DNA from: DASPXY01 sp038227745
GTDB lineage: Bacteria > Planctomycetota > Planctomycetia > Gemmatales > Gemmataceae
Length of the DNA: 41,557 nt
Direction of reading: 5' to 3'
Assembly: GCA_038227745.1 (NCBI GenBank)
Contig: JBBRPS010000006.1
Span: 1 to 41,557 of the forward strand
In this document: positions 1 through 7,681 of the stretch, piece by piece
Layout: every line of letters starts with the position of its first letter
Numbering within the stretch: the first letter of the stretch is position 1
The notes under the pieces: generated by a model
Told to the model about the DNA's origin: nothing
Seen by the model: only the letters and a program-made list of their open reading frames with translations
Database searches by the model: none
Position numbers and translations under genes: made by a program

Positions 1-13
1 CCAGGCAAACACC

Positions 14-32
14 GGCCGGTTCCAAACCGGCC
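14..32. other. Short perfect hairpin at the left edge
   Basis: Arms GGCCGGTT (14-21) and AACCGGCC (25-32) pair perfectly around a 3-nt loop. No T-tract follows on the plus strand; the minus strand reads into GGTGTTTGCC. It could be a weak terminator for a minus-strand or left-hand gene outside the window, or simply a short palindrome. Confidence 0.3.
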
Positions 33-120
33 CCACACCGCGCGCCACCCGACTCTGAACCATGCCCCAAATCTCTTGTGGACGAAAACAACAGTAGGTC
101 CGGATTGCCAAGCGGCCCGG

Positions 121-149
121 TTGTTCCCCGAATCGAGGCGGGGTATAAT
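121..149 (+). promoter_or_regulatory. Candidate sigma-70-type promoter of the helicase gene
   Basis: A perfect -10 hexamer TATAAT lies at 144-149. Exactly 17 nt upstream is TTGTTC (121-126), which matches the -35 consensus at three of six positions. A purine-rich RBS (GGGGAG, 172-177) and an ATG at 186 follow at normal distances. The promoter lies inside the longest open frame (GTG at 78), which argues that the ATG at 186 is the true start. Confidence 0.5.
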
Positions 150-185
150 TCCGTGAGGACTCGAGAAGAACGGGGAGTGTCCCGC

Positions 186-3100
186 ATGGAACCATCCACC
201 AAGAAACTTCGAGACTACCAGGTGCGATTGGTGACCGATGTCTGTCGGGCCACCGAAGACGTCCTGGTCGAACAGCCCACGGGCTCGGGCAAAACCGTGC
301 AGATCGTCACCCTGGTGGCGATGCACCTGGGGCGGCGGTTCAGCCATGCGGTCATCTCGGCGCCCCAGGAGCAGATTGAGCAGGGCTTCGTCAAGCGGGA
401 CTACCAGGTTATCGCCTTTCCTGACTGCCTGGGCGTGGCTGTCCCCGCGATTCAGGTGCCCAAGGCCCTGATTCATGGCGCGCGGGAGAGCAAGCTCGGT
501 TCGGTGAAGCGGATTGTCCGCTACCTGCGCGAACCAGGGCCACTCGACTACGCCTTTGCCTGTACCCACGCGGCGCTGAACCGTCTGACGGGCGCGGACT
601 TGCCCGAGGATCTCTCCGGCAAGGCCCTATTCATTGACGAGGCCCACCATGCCTCGGCCGATGGGCTGTCGCAGCTCGTCACGCTTTGGCGCGAGCGCGG
701 CGGACAGTTGTTCTTCTTCACGGCGACGCCGTACCGCGGCGATGGGCGTCCTGTCCGGCTCGAAGGTATGCGCGCGTTCCGCCGCTCTCTGGCGGAGCAC
801 ATGGCGGAAGGGTTTGCCCCCCGGCACCTCGAAAGCGAAATCGTGGCCCTCGGTCAACCGGGCGACGCGATCACGGCCGGCCAGTTCACCGGCGAGGAGG
901 CCCCGCCGAGTTCCTATTTTGACGGGTTGGTGGCGGCGATTTGCCGCAGGTGGCTGGAGGACGGCAAACCGAAGGCCATCGTTCGCGTGCCGCCGATGCG
1001 GGGTGGCCGTAGTGGCGAACTGGTCAGCCGCCTGATGCAAGCCCTCTCGTCGCAGGGCGCCAGGGTTCTCGATGCCACCGGGACCGGCGCGGCGGACAAG
1101 GAGCGGTTCCTGGGTGCTCTCGAAGCCGAGAAGAACCGGACCCATGCGACTTCCGCATTCGACGTCATGGTGGGCATCCAGAGGGTTCTGGAAGGGACCG
1201 ACTGGCCGGTATGCAGTGCGGTCTACTGTGTGGGGATGCCGGGCTCGCTGAATACCGTAGTCCAGTTCCTGGGCCGGGCGATGCGACTCAAGGGCGAGGA
1301 CTATCCCGCCGCACAGCGGGACCGGGCCAGGCTGGTCTTTTTCGTGCCGTGTGGCGGCGGCGCGGCCCTGACCGATCTGTCCCTTGACCACAGCCGGCAT
1401 GCACTCTTGACGTGCTGCTTCCTGGCCGATCATGAAGTCGGCCAGGAATGGATTGTGCTGCGCGAAGTTCGCCGTGGAATCGAGGCCGCGCTTGGCACTC
1501 GCACTGGGAATCCCGCCGCGGCCGATGCCGAGAACGAGGCGGATGAGCCGATTGACCCGGCGGTTCGCCCCGAGGTCGAGTTGGTGATGGCCAGTGTGCG
1601 CGAAGAGATCGTCAGCAGTGGCGGCAAACCGACGGTCGGCGAAGTGGTGCGATTGGCCGCGAAAACGCGGCCTGACTTGCCCGAAACCGCCCTCCATCGC
1701 GTCGCCGCTGAGATTCTCGCTGCCCAGACGACTTCAAGCGGAACCGCAGTTCGGGAAGCGATCCAGCAGGAAATCGCAACGCGGTTGCGGATTGACCCGA
1801 TGGTGAAGAAGGCGATGGCCGAGGCGTTCGCCGTCGTACTGGAGGAATTTCGAGACGTTACGCTCAAGGACTCGGCCGTGCTGGAAAGCGTGAGGCGTCA
1901 GATTCATGGAGTTACGGGCGGACAGATGCGGGAGTTCGCTCAGCGGTTACGTGAAGCAGCGCCGAGGCCATTGACGCAGGAGCAGATACTCGCCTGGGCC
2001 GACGCCCATCGGCAGCGCACCGGGGAGTGGCCCAACGTCAGTTCCGGAACTGTTCACGATGTTCGCGAGGAAACTTGGCGCGGGTTGGATGGAGCTTTGC
2101 GGTATGGGAAACGTGGGCTCCAGGGCGATTCCTCATTGGCAAAATTGCTCGCCAATCGCCGAGGGTTTCGCAACAAGCAAGAACTGCCAGCCTTAACCGA
2201 AGAACAGATCCTCGCCTGGGCGGAGTCACACAGAGAGAGAACCGGCCGCTGGCCGAAGCAAAACGCTGGACTGATCCAAGGAACTGCCGGTGAAACCTGG
2301 GCCAGTATCAACTTCGCTCTCTCCCAAGGCATTCGCAGTCTGGCTGGTGGCAGTTCATTGGCCCAATTGCTTGCCGACCATCGCGGTGTCAGAAACCAGG
2401 GGAACCTCCCGCCGCTGTCGGTGATGCAAGTCCTCGAATGGGCAGATAATCACCATGACCGTATAGCAGAGTGGCCGAACTGTCAGTCTGGTCCGCTGCT
2501 TGATGTCCAGGGTGAGACATGGCGGCGGGTAGATAATGCCCTACGATATGGGCTTCGAGGTCTTCCAGGAAACTCTTCGGTGGCCGACCTACTTGCCGAG
2601 CATCGTGGTGTCCGTCACAACAAGCAACTACCGCCGTTGACCGAGCATCAGATCCTTGCCTGGGCTGACGAGCATTTTGAGAGGACAGGCGAGTGGCCCA
2701 AGGTTAGAACGGAGGCAATCCATGATGCACCAGACGAAACTTGGTCCGGAGTCAATGCTTCCCTCGAAACCGGACGCCGAGGTCTTCCCGGGGGCTCTTC
2801 GCTGGCCAAGTTGTTGGCCAATCATCGCGGAGTGCGGAATTGTCAGGACTTACCGTCGCTGACCGAGCAGCAGATCCTTGTCTGGGCAGACGAACATTAC
2901 GGGAGAACTGGAGAATGGCCGAAGATGACTTCCGGCGCCATTCCCGAGTGTCCGGGCGAAACATGGATGGCAGTCCAAGACGCTCTGCAAAGAGGGCGAC
3001 GCGGCTTATCCGGTGGGCGTTCGCTGGCGCAATTACTTGCCAAACACCGAGAGGTGCGGAATCGAATGGACCTACCGCCATTGACCGTCGAGCAAGTCCT

Positions 3101-3734
3101 CGCATGGGCGGACGCAGCATTCCAACGAACAGGCAAATGGCCCAAGCAGTATTCTGGCCCCATCGCAGAAAGCCCTGGAGATACATGGGCGGGCGTAAAC
3201 AGCGCTCTCAAGGTAGGCTCCCGTGAGCTTCCGGGCGGTTGTTCGTTGGCTCAACTGTTGTCTCAACGGCGAGGGGTACGTAATCACGCAGATCTTCCGC
3301 CGCTTTCCACGGGACAAATCCTTGCCTGGGCTGACGCTCACCATCAACGCAATGGCCATTGGCCCAAACCGAACTCAGGTGATATCCCCGAAGCGCCAGG
3401 GGAGACGTGGAGCAAGGTTAGGAGCGCTCTCTCCAATGGCTTAAGGGGCCTAGAGGGTGGACTGACTCTCGCCAAGTTGCTTCAAGAGCAGCGAGGCGTG
3501 CGTAACCGAGGGGATCTTCCGCCGTTAACCGAAGAACAGATCCTTGCGTGGGCCGAGGCGCACCATTATCGGACAGGGCAATGGCCGAGGAAGGATTCGG
3601 GGCCGATTCACGACGCACCTCGCGAAACATGGAATAGTGTCCATATTGCTCTCCTGAGAGGCCGACGTGGACTTGCGGGCGGTTCCTCGTTGGCCCGCCT
3701 CATCCAACAAAATCACGGGAGTGTTCCATTATAA
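186..3734 (+). CDS. DEAH-type helicase with eight C-terminal 74-residue repeats
   Basis: This 1182-residue protein is an SF2 helicase of the restriction/DEAD type, predicted to act on nucleic acid in the cytoplasm using ATP. Visible motifs are the Walker A PTGSGKT (about residues 31-37), DEAH in FIDEAHHA (about 150), FTATPYRG (motif III), and a C-terminal RecA-like lobe ending in QFLGRAMR (motif VI). After a linker, eight tandem repeats of about 74 residues run from about 1968 to the stop. Each follows the pattern LPPLTEEQILAWADAH, RTGxWP, SGxI, ETW, ALxxGxRGL, GGSSLAxLL, RGVRN. I believe this repeat recurs in planctomycete proteins; by analogy with the helicase-associated (HA) repeats of other bacteria it may bind DNA, but that is inference. 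The frame is open from GTG 78, but ATG 186 has an RBS and a promoter in front. The neighbour DUF6602-like gene is convergent. Confidence 0.85.
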   Translation: MEPSTKKLRDYQVRLVTDVCRATEDVLVEQPTGSGKTVQIVTLVAMHLGRRFSHAVISAPQEQIEQGFVKRDYQVIAFPDCLGVAVPAIQVPKALIHGARESKLGSVKRIVRYLREPGPLDYAFACTHAALNRLTGADLPEDLSGKALFIDEAHHASADGLSQLVTLWRERGGQLFFFTATPYRGDGRPVRLEGMRAFRRSLAEHMAEGFAPRHLESEIVALGQPGDAITAGQFTGEEAPPSSYFDGLVAAICRRWLEDGKPKAIVRVPPMRGGRSGELVSRLMQALSSQGARVLDATGTGAADKERFLGALEAEKNRTHATSAFDVMVGIQRVLEGTDWPVCSAVYCVGMPGSLNTVVQFLGRAMRLKGEDYPAAQRDRARLVFFVPCGGGAALTDLSLDHSRHALLTCCFLADHEVGQEWIVLREVRRGIEAALGTRTGNPAAADAENEADEPIDPAVRPEVELVMASVREEIVSSGGKPTVGEVVRLAAKTRPDLPETALHRVAAEILAAQTTSSGTAVREAIQQEIATRLRIDPMVKKAMAEAFAVVLEEFRDVTLKDSAVLESVRRQIHGVTGGQMREFAQRLREAAPRPLTQEQILAWADAHRQRTGEWPNVSSGTVHDVREETWRGLDGALRYGKRGLQGDSSLAKLLANRRGFRNKQELPALTEEQILAWAESHRERTGRWPKQNAGLIQGTAGETWASINFALSQGIRSLAGGSSLAQLLADHRGVRNQGNLPPLSVMQVLEWADNHHDRIAEWPNCQSGPLLDVQGETWRRVDNALRYGLRGLPGNSSVADLLAEHRGVRHNKQLPPLTEHQILAWADEHFERTGEWPKVRTEAIHDAPDETWSGVNASLETGRRGLPGGSSLAKLLANHRGVRNCQDLPSLTEQQILVWADEHYGRTGEWPKMTSGAIPECPGETWMAVQDALQRGRRGLSGGRSLAQLLAKHREVRNRMDLPPLTVEQVLAWADAAFQRTGKWPKQYSGPIAESPGDTWAGVNSALKVGSRELPGGCSLAQLLSQRRGVRNHADLPPLSTGQILAWADAHHQRNGHWPKPNSGDIPEAPGETWSKVRSALSNGLRGLEGGLTLAKLLQEQRGVRNRGDLPPLTEEQILAWAEAHHYRTGQWPRKDSGPIHDAPRETWNSVHIALLRGRRGLAGGSSLARLIQQNHGSVPL

Positions 3735-3775
3735 TTGCGTGCGGATGTTCTCTGCTTCCGAAGGGATGCTCTGTG

Positions 3776-4480
3776 CTACGGCGGAAGCATTCCGCCCCGA
3801 ATTGTGCCGCCCGCTAATCCTCTCTGCCAGTCCCCTCGGTAAATGATCCTAATCATGGCATCAATTGCTGGCTCGTAGGGCTCGTAGTTACCCTCCTTGA
3901 ACAGAATAAAGATGGGGCAATGTCCACATAGGTTGTAGTTATAAAGCGGTTCATTCTGCATCCACTCGGGACCACGTCGTCCTTTCGGGTCCGGGTCTTG
4001 AATGACGATTCCCATCACATCCTGTTCGCAAAGGGATCCCCTTGAGCCCTCCCACGCTGGGGCAAGGTACTTCCGGTAACGCAGTTGAAGATCCTCCTCG
4101 AACTGCTTGATGTCCGTGGTGCTGGTCTTGATTTCGATGATACCTCGGCAGAAGGCCGGGTGTGTGACCAGAAAGCTTCCTTCTCGGATAATCGCTGGCC
4201 CAAGGCGTGGGTCGTAGACGATCCCGTCGATTTGCTTCGGGCCGAGTCCGCGCACGGAGGGGTCCTCGGCGGAGTTGTGCGGGTGCAGAGTGCCGTGGGC
4301 CAGGAGACAGGGCGCGATCCACTGCTGAACAAACCCGCGCACCAACTCTTCCACAAACTTCCCGGTAAGGTCCGGGTTGCTGCCTTTGGGGACCACGTCA
4401 TAAAACTGCTGCACTTTCAAGCGCACGGTCTCGAAGAATGCTTTTCTTACCGCTTTCAGGATGTCTTCATTATCCCCCAT
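3776..4480 (-). CDS. DUF6602-like protein, putative PD-(D/E)xK nuclease
   Basis: This 234-residue protein resembles the DUF6602 family. The pattern fits a restriction-endonuclease-like core: an acidic residue in QIDGIVYDP, then a short hydrophobic strand with ExK in GIIEIKTST, preceded by an alpha-helical segment (FVEELVRGFVQQW). Such proteins occur in defence islands and prophages, but nuclease activity here is inferred from the motif only. The ATG at 4480 has an RBS (GGGGTGAAGG) immediately upstream. It converges on the helicase gene with a 41-nt gap, and a broken XRE-type regulator lies just upstream on the same strand, suggesting the remains of a regulated restriction- or toxin-like cassette. 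Confidence 0.65.
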   Translation of the reverse strand: MGDNEDILKAVRKAFFETVRLKVQQFYDVVPKGSNPDLTGKFVEELVRGFVQQWIAPCLLAHGTLHPHNSAEDPSVRGLGPKQIDGIVYDPRLGPAIIREGSFLVTHPAFCRGIIEIKTSTTDIKQFEEDLQLRYRKYLAPAWEGSRGSLCEQDVMGIVIQDPDPKGRRGPEWMQNEPLYNYNLCGHCPIFILFKEGNYEPYEPAIDAMIRIIYRGDWQRGLAGGTIRGGMLPP

Positions 4481-4549
4481 CCTTCACCCCGCAACAGGTT
4501 AGAAAAAGTGTGGCAGGAACCTTTGCTCTCCCCCACCCGGCCCTAGGGA

Positions 4550-4770
4550 TCACTCCTCGGTAAAGTCCCTGAAGCGCCTGCCCAGAGCGATGGTGATGTC
4601 CTCGATCAAGTCGATCTAGGGGTCGATCATACCGGCCTCCAAGTTGGTGACCACTTCCCCGCGGCACGCCGACCTTGTCGGCGAGAACCGCCGGGGTCAC
4701 CCGGCCTCATGCCTCATGGCCCGGATACGTCCGCCGACCCGCTTCCTGGCCCAATCCGGGCACAGGATTG
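4550..4770 (-). pseudogene. Broken XRE-family helix-turn-helix regulator
   Basis: Read on the minus strand across frames, the segment gives an HTH-XRE pattern: GRIRAMRHEAG, then TPAVLADKVGVPR, then VVTNLEAGMIDP, then IDLIEDITIALGRRF. Three lesions break it. There is a frameshift after the HEAG segment, an extra G after GVPR (CCGCGGGGAAG), and an in-frame TAG after MIDP. The terminal TGA is at 4550-4552. It lies 70 nt upstream of the DUF6602-like gene, on the same strand, and was probably its regulator or antitoxin. The reading is pattern recognition; the ancestral family (XRE) is fairly sure, the partner relationship is inferred. Confidence 0.6.
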
Positions 4771-4835
4771 ACTAAACTGCCCCCTCCATCTTACGGCATT
4801 TCAGATCCCTTTGGAAGGGAGACAGCGTGGCCAAG

Positions 4836-4910
4836 CGACCCGAAAAGGTGTCAGGAACCGATTTTAGAGGTAGGAAGGGCGAGATCGGTTCCTGACACCT
4901 TCTCGGGTCG
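4836..4910. repeat. REP-type long hairpin
   Basis: Arms at 4836-4862 and 4884-4910 (27 nt each) are complementary except for one A/C mismatch (4844 against 4902), around a 21-nt loop. The core is GGTGTCAGGAACC. This is the form of REP/RAYT-associated palindromes found in many genomes. A single degenerate half-copy occurs at 5337-5352, and weaker matches occur at 4501-4521. No transposase gene is in the window. Confidence 0.75.
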
Positions 4911-4945
4911 GCTGGATTCCGGCAGACGCGGGCGGCATCCGCGCG

Positions 4946-4951
4946 TAGAAT
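4946..4951 (+). promoter_or_regulatory. Possible -10 element before the small conserved gene
   Basis: TAGAAT lies 55 nt before the ATG at 5007. No convincing -35 is seen at 16-18 nt. Low confidence. Confidence 0.25.
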
Positions 4952-5006
4952 GCCTGCATCGAAGCCGCAACAGACTACCGAACCCTTTCGGGCTGGAGAG
5001 CCTGTC

Positions 5007-5312
5007 ATGAGCGAAGCAACTATCCAACCGGCCCTCACGGTGCCATTGCCCACCACCGAACCCCCGAAAGGGGAACGGGAATACCAGGCGTTCCTCCGCC
5101 TGCTCCCGGAGTTGCTGCCGACGCACCGGGGCAAGTATGTCGCCGTCCACGAGGAACAGGTCATTGACAGCGATGCCGACGAGGTGGGTCTCATCCTCCG
5201 CGTCCAGGCACAAGTCGGCTACGTCCCGATCCACGTTGGATTGGTGACGGACCAACCGTTGGTCGTCCGCATTCCCCATTACCGCGAGTACCGGCCGCGA
5301 GACCCTTCATGA
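5007..5312 (+). CDS. Small conserved planctomycete protein (DUF5678-like)
   Basis: This 101-residue protein has a central segment, LLPTHRGKYVAVHEEQVID followed by SDADEVGLIL, reminiscent of DUF5678-type small proteins. It then has a VPIHVG...RIPHYREYR tail that I associate with a planctomycete family. The open frame begins at ATG 4950, but ATG 5007 is preceded by GGAGAG at a good distance and the extra 19 residues look unconserved. The function is unknown. In related genomes I would expect an overlapping downstream gene; here the ATGA overlap at 5309 is kept, but that gene is a 20-codon stub. Confidence 0.6.
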   Translation: MSEATIQPALTVPLPTTEPPKGEREYQAFLRLLPELLPTHRGKYVAVHEEQVIDSDADEVGLILRVQAQVGYVPIHVGLVTDQPLVVRIPHYREYRPRDPS

Positions 5313-5371
5313 TCCGCTACCACTACGTCGGGGAAGAAAAGGTGCCAGGAACATTGGAAGACCTCCAGTAG
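5309..5371 (+). pseudogene. 20-codon remnant of the translationally coupled partner gene
   Basis: An ATG overlaps the preceding stop (ATGA, 5309-5312) and encodes MIRYHYV followed by unrelated sequence to TAG at 5369. The start MIRYHY resembles the N-terminus of planctomycete aspartyl-protease-like partners of the upstream protein. That recall is uncertain. The similarity stops where a half copy of the REP core (AAAAGGTGCCAGGAAC) begins at 5337, suggesting the repeat replaced the rest of the gene. Confidence 0.4.
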
Positions 5372-5401
5372 ACTATTAAGAGGATGCAATGAGGACGTAA
5401 A

Positions 5402-6499
5402 ATGGCGCAATTTATCAACATGCGGCTCTCGGGGTGGAAGTCGATCCGGGATACAGAAATCCAACTGCGTCCGCTCAACGTCCTCATCGGAGCGAACGGA
5501 TCCGGCAAGTCCAACTTGGTCAGTTTTTTCAAGTTGCTGAATGAGATGATCGCCGGCCGGCTCCAGGTGTATGTCGCCACGGCGGGCGGGGCGGATGCAC
5601 TTCTTCACTACGGCTCGAATCGAACGCCTACCCTCAACGCAAAACTCCGCTTCACCAGCGACCAGGGACAGGTTATGTACTCTTTGGAGTTGGTCCCCGT
5701 GGTCGGCAGCAACTCTCTGGTCTTTGGGGAAGAACTGATTGAACTCCAAGATAAGGAGGGGACGCGTCGCCGTGCTCGCCTCGCAGGATTCAGCGAGACA
5801 CTCCTTCGGGGGGACAATGCCGACGCGCAGGAGAAGGTTCTCCATAGGTGGTTGAGCCGGTGCCGCGTGTTCCACTTCCACGACACCTCGCTCCTCGGGC
5901 CGATGCGGCGGGATTGCTTCATCGACGCCAATCGGTTCCTGTATCCAGACGCAGCGAACCTGCCGGCAATGCTGTACCTGTATCGGGAACGCTACCCCAC
6001 GGCATACCGCCGGATCGTCGCCGCGGTGAAAGCCGTCGCCCCATTTTTCGAGGACTTCGTCCTGGAACCGCTGCGGCTGAACCCGCGGAACATTGCCCTC
6101 CACTGGCGTGCGAAGGGGGCCGAGTACGAGTTCGGCCCGCACCAGTTGTCCGATGGCACGCTCCGGGCTGTCGCCTTGTTCACTCTGCTGCTTCAGCCGG
6201 AAGAAGACCTGCCGGAATTGATCGTCCTGGACGAACCGGAATTGGGACTTCACCCGGCGGCCCTGGCCGTCCTGGCCGACCTGTTGAAAGCGACCGCCCG
6301 GCATAGTCAGTTGTTGATCGCCACCCAGTCCGCGGCGCTGCTCGACCATTTCGAGGTGGACGACATCGTCACTGTCAACCTTCGAGATGGCGGCTCGACG
6401 TTCGAGCGGCTGGACCCCGAAGGGCTGAAGCACTGGTTGGAAGAGTACCAGCTCAGCGAACTGTGGGAGCGAAACGTGATCGGAGGAGGGCCGTACTGA
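5402..6499 (+). CDS. AAA (AAA_21/OLD-like) ATPase of a two-gene cassette
   Basis: This 365-residue ATPase is of the SMC/ABC-like AAA_21 class. It shows Walker A GANGSGKS (residues 30-37), an ABC-type signature QLSDGTLRA (about 247), and Walker B IVLDEPELGLHP (about 274), followed by a switch segment LIATQS. No nuclease domain is fused. It overlaps the next gene (DUF4276) by 1 nt (TGATG), so the two are translationally coupled. ATPase plus TOPRIM-like partner resembles split OLD/PARIS-like anti-phage systems. The pairing is common in defence-rich genomes; the anti-phage role here is inferred. GAGGA upstream of ATG 5402 serves as RBS. Confidence 0.8.
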   Translation: MAQFINMRLSGWKSIRDTEIQLRPLNVLIGANGSGKSNLVSFFKLLNEMIAGRLQVYVATAGGADALLHYGSNRTPTLNAKLRFTSDQGQVMYSLELVPVVGSNSLVFGEELIELQDKEGTRRRARLAGFSETLLRGDNADAQEKVLHRWLSRCRVFHFHDTSLLGPMRRDCFIDANRFLYPDAANLPAMLYLYRERYPTAYRRIVAAVKAVAPFFEDFVLEPLRLNPRNIALHWRAKGAEYEFGPHQLSDGTLRAVALFTLLLQPEEDLPELIVLDEPELGLHPAALAVLADLLKATARHSQLLIATQSAALLDHFEVDDIVTVNLRDGGSTFERLDPEGLKHWLEEYQLSELWERNVIGGGPY

Positions 6500-7206
6500 T
6501 GGTCCGGCTCTACTTCTACGTCGAAGGTCAGACGGAGCAGGAGTACGCCGCGCGCGTGCTGAGGCCTCACCTGGCGGGGTTTGGAGTGCAGGTGATGGGG
6601 GCGGTGCTGGCTGCGAGCGGGCGGAAGCACGGCCGCGTCTCCCGGGGCGGCGGCAGGCGCTACCAACCGATGCGGAACGATCTCGGGAACCTGCTCCGGC
6701 AGGATGCGCATGCCGACGCCCGTTTCACCACCATGTTCGACCTGTATGCGTTGCACGACGGTTTTCCTGGCTGGGACGAGGCCGAGAAACAGCGGCACAT
6801 CCCCCGTGAGCGCATTCTGACATTGGAGGGGGCATTTGCCGCCGATGTGGGTGACCAGCGGTTCATCCCGCACCTCCAGCTCAACGAGTTCGAGACGATC
6901 CTTCTTTGCGAGCCGGGCCACTTCGCCCTGGTGTACGAGGAGAGCGGCGCTGGGATCGCCGCCCTTCGAGACGCGGTCGCCGCGGCGACGTCACCCGAAC
7001 TGGTCAACGACGGTGCGACCACGGCTCCGTCGAAGCGCATTATCAGTCACTTCCCCCAGTACAGCGGCCAGAAGACGACCGTTGGGGTCGAGTTGGCGCA
7101 CTGTGTCGGGATCGAAACGACGCGACGCCTTTGCACTCATTTCGACCGTTGGTTGAAGACGCTAGAATCTCTTGGATCCCCGCTCGCTGGGAGCGCCCCA
7201 GCCTGA
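6499..7206 (+). CDS. DUF4276 protein (TOPRIM-like), partner of the AAA ATPase
   Basis: This 235-residue protein has the DUF4276 landmarks. These are an N-terminal strand with the acidic motif YVEGQTEQEY (residues 6-15), FDLYALHDGFPGW in the middle, HLQLNEFETILL, and a C-terminal segment PSKRI...TVGVELAHCVGIETTR...HFDRWLKTLE. The acids in VEGQTE, DLYAL and NEFE are the likely metal-binding set of a TOPRIM-like fold. The start is the ATG in TGATG shared with the ATPase stop; the longer frame (6463) would run into the upstream gene. It is probably the nuclease or effector arm of the cassette (inference). Confidence 0.8.
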   Translation: MVRLYFYVEGQTEQEYAARVLRPHLAGFGVQVMGAVLAASGRKHGRVSRGGGRRYQPMRNDLGNLLRQDAHADARFTTMFDLYALHDGFPGWDEAEKQRHIPRERILTLEGAFAADVGDQRFIPHLQLNEFETILLCEPGHFALVYEESGAGIAALRDAVAAATSPELVNDGATTAPSKRIISHFPQYSGQKTTVGVELAHCVGIETTRRLCTHFDRWLKTLESLGSPLAGSAPA

Positions 7207-7229
7207 GCGCGTCAACGGAGGCAATCCTC

Positions 7230-7472
7230 ATGCAAACAGCTTTGCGGATGGAGGCCACGGTTCTGCCGGGCCACCGCCTTGAAATCAGCGACCCGGCGTT
7301 CCCAGAGGGTGCCAGGGTCGAGGTCATCGTCGTCTTGCCGGAAAAGCCGGAGCCGCGCCGCATTTCCATGCTGGAGTTTCTGGAATCGCTGCCGCCTGGC
7401 CCCCGCGCCTTCCCGACCTGGGACGAGTACGAACGGCACCTGCAGGAGGAGAAGGACGCATGGGAGCGCTGA
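7230..7472 (+). CDS. VapB-like antitoxin
   Basis: This 80-residue protein has an N-terminal beta-rich segment (ATVLPGHRLEISDPAFPEG...VEVIVVLPE), as in AbrB/DUF104-like antitoxins. Its C-terminal acidic helix (TWDEYERHLQEEKDAWER) is the typical toxin-wrapping tail. It begins 24 nt after the DUF4276 gene and overlaps the following PIN-domain ORF by 13 nt, the usual VapBC arrangement. The toxin is truncated, so the antitoxin may be an orphan. Confidence 0.7.
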   Translation: MQTALRMEATVLPGHRLEISDPAFPEGARVEVIVVLPEKPEPRRISMLEFLESLPPGPRAFPTWDEYERHLQEEKDAWER

Positions 7473-7681
7473 ACCTGCCCGCGTCCGGTCTGGTGTATCT
7501 CGACGCGAACTCGCTCATCTACACCGTCGAGAAACATCCCGTTTACGGGCCGTTGCTGCAACCCCTGTGGCGGGCCGCTCAGGCCAGGACCATCGAAGTG
7601 GTCACAAGCGAGTTGGCACTCATGGAGACGCTGGTTGGCCCGCTCAAGAGCGGCAACACCTTGAAAGGCCCAGGAGAATGA
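7460..7681 (+). pseudogene. Truncated VapC-type PIN-domain toxin
   Basis: The 73-residue product starts as a PIN ribonuclease: VYLDANSLIYTVEKHPVYG carries the first catalytic Asp, and TSELALMETLVGPL the second acid. The family is usually about 130-140 residues; the C-terminal half with the remaining acidic residues is missing. Similarity ends around residue 67 and the frame terminates as LKGPGE at TGA 7679-7681. That stop overlaps the ATG of the next gene (ATGA at 7678-7681). The enzyme should be inactive. Confidence 0.65.
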
